DNA from: Oxalobacter paeniformigenes
GTDB lineage: Bacteria > Pseudomonadota > Gammaproteobacteria > Burkholderiales > Burkholderiaceae_D
Reading direction: 5' to 3'
NCBI RefSeq assembly: GCF_027158465.1
Contig: NZ_JAMKYL010000003.1
Location: 124,001 to 188,000, forward strand
Length of the DNA: 64,000 bases
This document shows positions 60,458 to 64,000 of the stretch, piece by piece. The notes beneath the pieces were generated by a model that was not told where the DNA came from, searched no databases, and was given only the letters and a program-made list of their open reading frames with translations. Numbering within the stretch: position 1 is the stretch's first letter; every line of letters starts with the position of its first letter. A program made the position numbers and the translations under genes.

Positions 60458-61269
60458 CGAATTTTCCGGAATTCATCGAAAAAACGCTAGAAAGAGTGCA
60501 TTCCAGCTGGATACCGGTATTGCGTAATGGGCTGGCTGCGATTGCGCGACAGTCGCCGGATTATCTGGAAACACTGGCGGACGATGTTTTTTTGCCGACC
60601 GGCAACAGGCTTTTTGCCGCGTTTTCACAGCCGATGGATGCGGTGCGGTATGTGCTGGTGGGTGAAGGGCCTTATCCCAGAGCGGAAAGCGCATCAGGTT
60701 ATTGTTTCATGGATGCGGCCGTTACGGACTTGTGGTCGGAAAACGGTTTGTCCAAACCGGTCAACCGGGCGACTTCATTGCGGAATTTCATCAAGATGCT
60801 ATGTGTCGCCGAAGGCAAGCTGGCAATCGATAATACAGGCAGCGAGGCAATGAAAGCGGTTGCACGGCAGGCACTTGTCGAAGGGGCGCCGTATATCCGG
60901 ACGCTGGATGAAATGCAGGAAACGATGCTGGAGAAAGGGTTTTTACTGTTGAATGCCGCGCTGGTGTACCGGCAGCATGTTCCTGCGGCACGTGAGGCGC
61001 GTGCATGGCAACCGTTTTTTCATGTGGTGCTGGACGCATTGGCTTCGGCTAGCCGGAACCGGCAGGAAAAGATTGTGCTGGTGCTTTGGGGAAAAATGGC
61101 CGAAAAACTGTTGTCGCTTCCGTTGGCGGATTCGTTCGACTGCAAGGTATCGGAACATCCGTACAATTTGTCTTTTATCGGAAACCGGACCATGCAATCG
61201 CTGTTTTGGCCGATGGCGCTTCTGTACAGGCAGGGAAAACGGCCGGATAGCCAGAATGGAGTCAATTAA
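60454..61269 (+). CDS. Uracil-DNA glycosylase-like protein with altered active site
   Basis: 271 residues, overlapping uvrB by 4 bases. It follows the family-1 uracil glycosylase fold: VLVGEGPYPRAESASGYCF for the water-activating loop, GFLLLNAALVYR, VLVLWGKMAEKLL and SEHPYNLSF. In Ung the first loop is GQDPYH, whose Asp activates water. Here the Asp position is Gly and the His is Pro; only the His of HPxxLS remains. Excision of uracil by the usual route is thus doubtful. Coupling to uvrB suggests a DNA-repair role. Confidence 0.75.
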   Translation: MTNFPEFIEKTLERVHSSWIPVLRNGLAAIARQSPDYLETLADDVFLPTGNRLFAAFSQPMDAVRYVLVGEGPYPRAESASGYCFMDAAVTDLWSENGLSKPVNRATSLRNFIKMLCVAEGKLAIDNTGSEAMKAVARQALVEGAPYIRTLDEMQETMLEKGFLLLNAALVYRQHVPAAREARAWQPFFHVVLDALASASRNRQEKIVLVLWGKMAEKLLSLPLADSFDCKVSEHPYNLSFIGNRTMQSLFWPMALLYRQGKRPDSQNGVN

Positions 61270-61334
61270 CGGTTTTCATTCTTTTTATTCGGTGGCATTA
61301 TTGAACCATCTGTCAATCTTCATGAAACGAGAAA

Positions 61335-62078
61335 ATGTCTAATTCCCAAATCATCCGTTCCAATGGCCGTCCGCTGGATGCCATGCGTTCTATCGAATTT
61401 ATCCGCAACTACACCAAATATGCCGAAGGTTCCGTATTGACGGTGTTCGGCGATACCAAAGTGATCTGTACCGCCAGTATTGAAGAATCGGTGCCGCCTT
61501 TTCTGCGGGGAAGGGGACGCGGATGGCTGACGGCGGAATACAGCATGTTGCCGCGTTCGACACATACCCGTATGGAACGTGAAGCGGTTCGCGGACGCCA
61601 GTCGGGACGGACACAGGAAATCCAGCGTCTGATCGGTCGTTCGATCCGTGCGGCGTTCGATCTCAATGCATTCGGTGAACGGACACTGAAGCTGGACTGC
61701 GATGTGATTCAGGCAGACGGCGGTACCCGTACCGCTTCGATCAGCGGGGTCATGATCGCTGCCTATGATGCGTTTTCTCTGATGGTGGAAGAGGGACTGA
61801 TCGAAAAAGTACCGCTGCGCCATTTCGTCGCTGCGATTTCGGTTGGCATCAGTCAGGGTGTTCCGATGCTGGATCTGGATTATCAGGAAGACAGTTCATG
61901 CGATACGGACATGAATGTCGTGATGACGGAATCGGGTGACTTCGTCGAAATCCAGGGAACGGCGGAAGGCGGTGCTTTCAGTCATGCGATGCTTGGCGAA
62001 ATGCTCGGTATGGCACAAAAGGGCATCGGAGAACTGATCCACATGCAAAAACGGGTACTCGGACTGGAAGAATACTGA
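61335..62078 (+). CDS. rph: Ribonuclease PH
   Basis: Phosphate-dependent 3' exonuclease trimming tRNA ends. 247 residues. Family marks: FGDTKVICTASIEESVPPFL, GWLTAEYSMLPRSTHTRMER, RLIGRSIRAAFDLNAFGERT and DCDVIQADGGTRTASISG. First of three genes rph-rdgB-hemW in close order. Confidence 0.97.
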   Translation: MSNSQIIRSNGRPLDAMRSIEFIRNYTKYAEGSVLTVFGDTKVICTASIEESVPPFLRGRGRGWLTAEYSMLPRSTHTRMEREAVRGRQSGRTQEIQRLIGRSIRAAFDLNAFGERTLKLDCDVIQADGGTRTASISGVMIAAYDAFSLMVEEGLIEKVPLRHFVAAISVGISQGVPMLDLDYQEDSSCDTDMNVVMTESGDFVEIQGTAEGGAFSHAMLGEMLGMAQKGIGELIHMQKRVLGLEEY

Positions 62079-62093
62079 AACCGGCGGATTCCT

Positions 62094-62678
62094 ATGACCA
62101 AAGAAATTGTGCTGGCTTCCGGCAATCCCGGAAAGCTCAGGGAATTCCGCCAGATGCTCGAACCGGCGGGCTATCGTGTCGTTCCACAGTCGGACTATCA
62201 GGTCAGCGAGGCAGATGAGCCTTATTTCACTTTTGTGGAAAATGCACTTGCCAAGGCGCGTCATGTCGCAAGACAGACCGGAAAACCGGCATTGGCCGAT
62301 GATTCCGGTCTTTGTGTGAATGTACTTGGCGGCAGGCCCGGTGTGCTCTCGGCGCGCTATGCCGGAGAACCCAAATCAGATGATCGCAACAATGCATTGC
62401 TGATACGGGAGTTGTCCGGAATAGAGGACCGGTCGGCCAATTATTATTGCGTGCTGGTTTATGTGCGTTTCGCAGATGATCCGCAGCCGGTGATCGCGGA
62501 TGGACGCTGGTTCGGCAAAATCATTGATCATCCCAAAGGTACCAACGGTTTCGGTTACGACCCGTATTTCTGGCTGCCGGAATTCGGCAAAACGGCTGCC
62601 GAGCTGACGCCTGAAGAAAAAAACAGCCATTCCCACCGCGGTATGGCGTTACGCTCGCTTCTGGAGAAATTATCGTGA
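62094..62678 (+). CDS. rdgB: dITP/XTP pyrophosphatase RdgB
   Basis: Removes inosine and xanthine triphosphates from the nucleotide pool. IVLASGNPGKLREF, TFVENALAKARH, LADDSGLCVNVLGGRPGVLS and GTNGFGYDPYFW are the Ham1 motifs. 194 residues; 15 bases after rph. Confidence 0.97.
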   Translation: MTKEIVLASGNPGKLREFRQMLEPAGYRVVPQSDYQVSEADEPYFTFVENALAKARHVARQTGKPALADDSGLCVNVLGGRPGVLSARYAGEPKSDDRNNALLIRELSGIEDRSANYYCVLVYVRFADDPQPVIADGRWFGKIIDHPKGTNGFGYDPYFWLPEFGKTAAELTPEEKNSHSHRGMALRSLLEKLS

Positions 62679-63901
62679 TTCCGATCAGGCCGGTGACGGC
62701 AAACAGGGTTGTCACAAGGGATACAGGTAAAACGGATGGGGGCAATACACCACATTTCGATGTGTTGCCACCGCTTGCACTGTATATCCATATTCCATGG
62801 TGTATTCGCAAATGCCCGTATTGTGATTTTTACTCACATGAAAAACATTCGGTTTTACCTGAAAGCGACTATCTGGATGTTTTGAGGCGTGATCTGGAAT
62901 TGTCGTTGCCCATGATCTGGGGGCGCAAGGTTTCGAGTATTTTCATCGGTGGCGGAACCCCCAGTCTGCTTTCGGCTGCCGGTGTCGACAAGCTGCTTTC
63001 ATTTGTCCGCGAATGTTTGCCGGTATTGCCGGATGCGGAAATTTCGATGGAAGCGAATCCGGGTACTTTTGAGGCAGGACGTTTCAAGTCCTACCGGGAA
63101 AGCGGTATCAACCGGCTTTCCATCGGGATTCAGAGTTTCAATCAGGAACTTTTGCATAAGCTCGGGCGTATCCATGACGCGGATGAAGCCAGAAATGCAG
63201 TAGAAATCGCACAGCGGTATTTCGACAATGTCAATCTGGATCTGATGTATGGTTTGCCGGAACAGACGCAGATGCAGTTGCAGGAGGATATTTCGACAGC
63301 GCTTTCTTTCGGAACGCAACATTTGTCGCTGTATCAGCTGACGATCGAACCGAATACCTATTACTTCAAGCATCCGCCTGCCTTGCCTGACGAAGACGTG
63401 GTTGACGGCATGCAAAAATGGCTGGAAGAGGCGACGGCGGATGCCGGTTTTTCTCATTATGAGGTTTCCGCTTATGCGCGGAGCGGACGGCAATGCTGGC
63501 ACAACAGGAATTACTGGCTTTTCGGCGATTATCTGGGTATCGGTGCAGCAGCACACTCGAAAATCACCTTGCCGGACCAGCGTGTTGTCCGGCAAATGCG
63601 ATTACGCAATCCTGAACTGTATATGCGCAATATCGCACAAGGCATTCCGCTGGAAGAACAGTTCGATGTGCCGGCTGCCGACCTCGGTTTCGAATTCATG
63701 CTCAATGCTTTGCGGTTGATGGACGGTTTTTCATCTGTCCTGTTTACGGAAAGAACCGGTTTGCCGATTTCGATACTCGACAAACCATTGGAAAAAGCGT
63801 CCGGACTCGGCCTTCTGGAAGTCTCACCTGTCCATATCCAGCCTACGGCACTGGGCAAGCGCTTTCTGAACGACTTGCAGCAGATTTTCCTGCCGGATTG
63901 A
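62675..63901 (+). CDS. hemW: Radical SAM protein HemW
   Basis: Haem chaperone formerly called a coproporphyrinogen oxidase-like protein. The 4Fe-4S motif C-x3-C-x2-C is Cys43, Cys47, Cys50 in PWCIRKCPYCDFYSH. IFIGGGTPSLLS and RLSIGIQSFN are further radical SAM marks, and the C-terminal HemN domain is present. The start is GTG, sharing GTGA with the rdgB stop. 408 residues. Confidence 0.94.
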   Translation: MIPIRPVTANRVVTRDTGKTDGGNTPHFDVLPPLALYIHIPWCIRKCPYCDFYSHEKHSVLPESDYLDVLRRDLELSLPMIWGRKVSSIFIGGGTPSLLSAAGVDKLLSFVRECLPVLPDAEISMEANPGTFEAGRFKSYRESGINRLSIGIQSFNQELLHKLGRIHDADEARNAVEIAQRYFDNVNLDLMYGLPEQTQMQLQEDISTALSFGTQHLSLYQLTIEPNTYYFKHPPALPDEDVVDGMQKWLEEATADAGFSHYEVSAYARSGRQCWHNRNYWLFGDYLGIGAAAHSKITLPDQRVVRQMRLRNPELYMRNIAQGIPLEEQFDVPAADLGFEFMLNALRLMDGFSSVLFTERTGLPISILDKPLEKASGLGLLEVSPVHIQPTALGKRFLNDLQQIFLPD

Positions 63902-64000
63902 TGTATGCATGCAATTGGCACATGACTGACGCTGATAAAAATGCGTCATGGTGTGTGCTATGCAGGTAATGATGCAGTGACAGGAGAGGGAAAATTTGTC
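63902..64000. other. Intergenic end of window
   Basis: 99 bases after hemW without a recognisable gene. A GAGAGGG-like purine tract at 63984-63991 may be a ribosome-binding site for a gene beyond the window. Confidence 0.3.

Noticed and set aside
1..64000. CRISPR array or insertion sequence
   Set aside because: No regularly spaced long repeats and no transposase frames. The only regular arrays are the 11-bp iterons and the fibre repeat.

Overview
The window is a stretch of a moderate-GC betaproteobacterial chromosome. The gene order rpsF-priB-rpsR-rplI, an EarP/EF-P pair with Arg32 in EF-P, and the style of the housekeeping proteins fit Burkholderiales. I would guess an Oxalobacter-like member of the Oxalobacteraceae, but the sequence alone does not prove the genus.

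Left chromosomal part (1-15340): the end of clpB, a secreted Sel1-like protein, a PIN-PhoH ATPase, a one-Cys Bcp peroxidase, an Mth938-like protein, alaA, hom, a universal stress protein, the ribosomal operon rpsF-priB-rpsR-rplI (priB apparently starts at CTG), lexA with a candidate SOS box, trmJ, suhB and earP. Right chromosomal part (53813-64000): efp, a YicC-family gene, galE, an aromatic aminotransferase, uvrB with a divergent uracil-glycosylase-like gene, rph, rdgB and hemW.

Between earP and efp lies a prophage of about 38.5 kb (15331-53812). It is bounded by an 11-bp direct repeat whose left copy covers the earP stop codon, so integration split the usual earP-efp pair while leaving both genes whole. 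Its leftward block holds int, a DUF4224 excisionase-like gene, a Lar-like zinc-ribbon gene, an antirepressor, ssb, a DUF2303 gene, a Tad2 (DUF2829) anti-Thoeris gene, recT, a YqaJ exonuclease and a second short Tad2-like gene. The centre holds a HigBA-type toxin-antitoxin pair, a LexA-like cI repressor, a cro-like gene and three TTGAG-N5-CTCAA operators. The rightward early block has a DUF1376 replication protein containing an 11-bp iteron array (probable origin), a P-like partner, a DUF1064 nuclease and a Rha-KilAC antirepressor. A second toxin-antitoxin pair follows. The late genes are of T7-like podovirus type: terminase, portal, a Bbp19-like gene, a transglycosylase, a 2,731-residue polyvalent ejection protein, fibre genes, lysozyme and Rz/Rz1. 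A low-GC DUF3644/HEPN cargo gene and another antirepressor close the element.

The most striking feature is three copies of one structured leader RNA, at 17856-18089, 29411-29638 and 53325-53558. Each has its own promoter and lies directly before an antirepressor-type gene. Hairpins covary between copies. In each copy two short boxes occur once upstream, once as complements in the middle, and once more downstream over the Shine-Dalgarno region. This matches the C4 antisense RNA of phages P1 and P7, so one prophage appears to carry three C4 switches with different pairing codes. No major capsid or tail-tube gene is present, and the transglycosylase gene begins with scaffold-like sequence. This suggests an internal in-frame deletion that left the phage unable to make virions while keeping its regulation, anti-defence and cargo genes.
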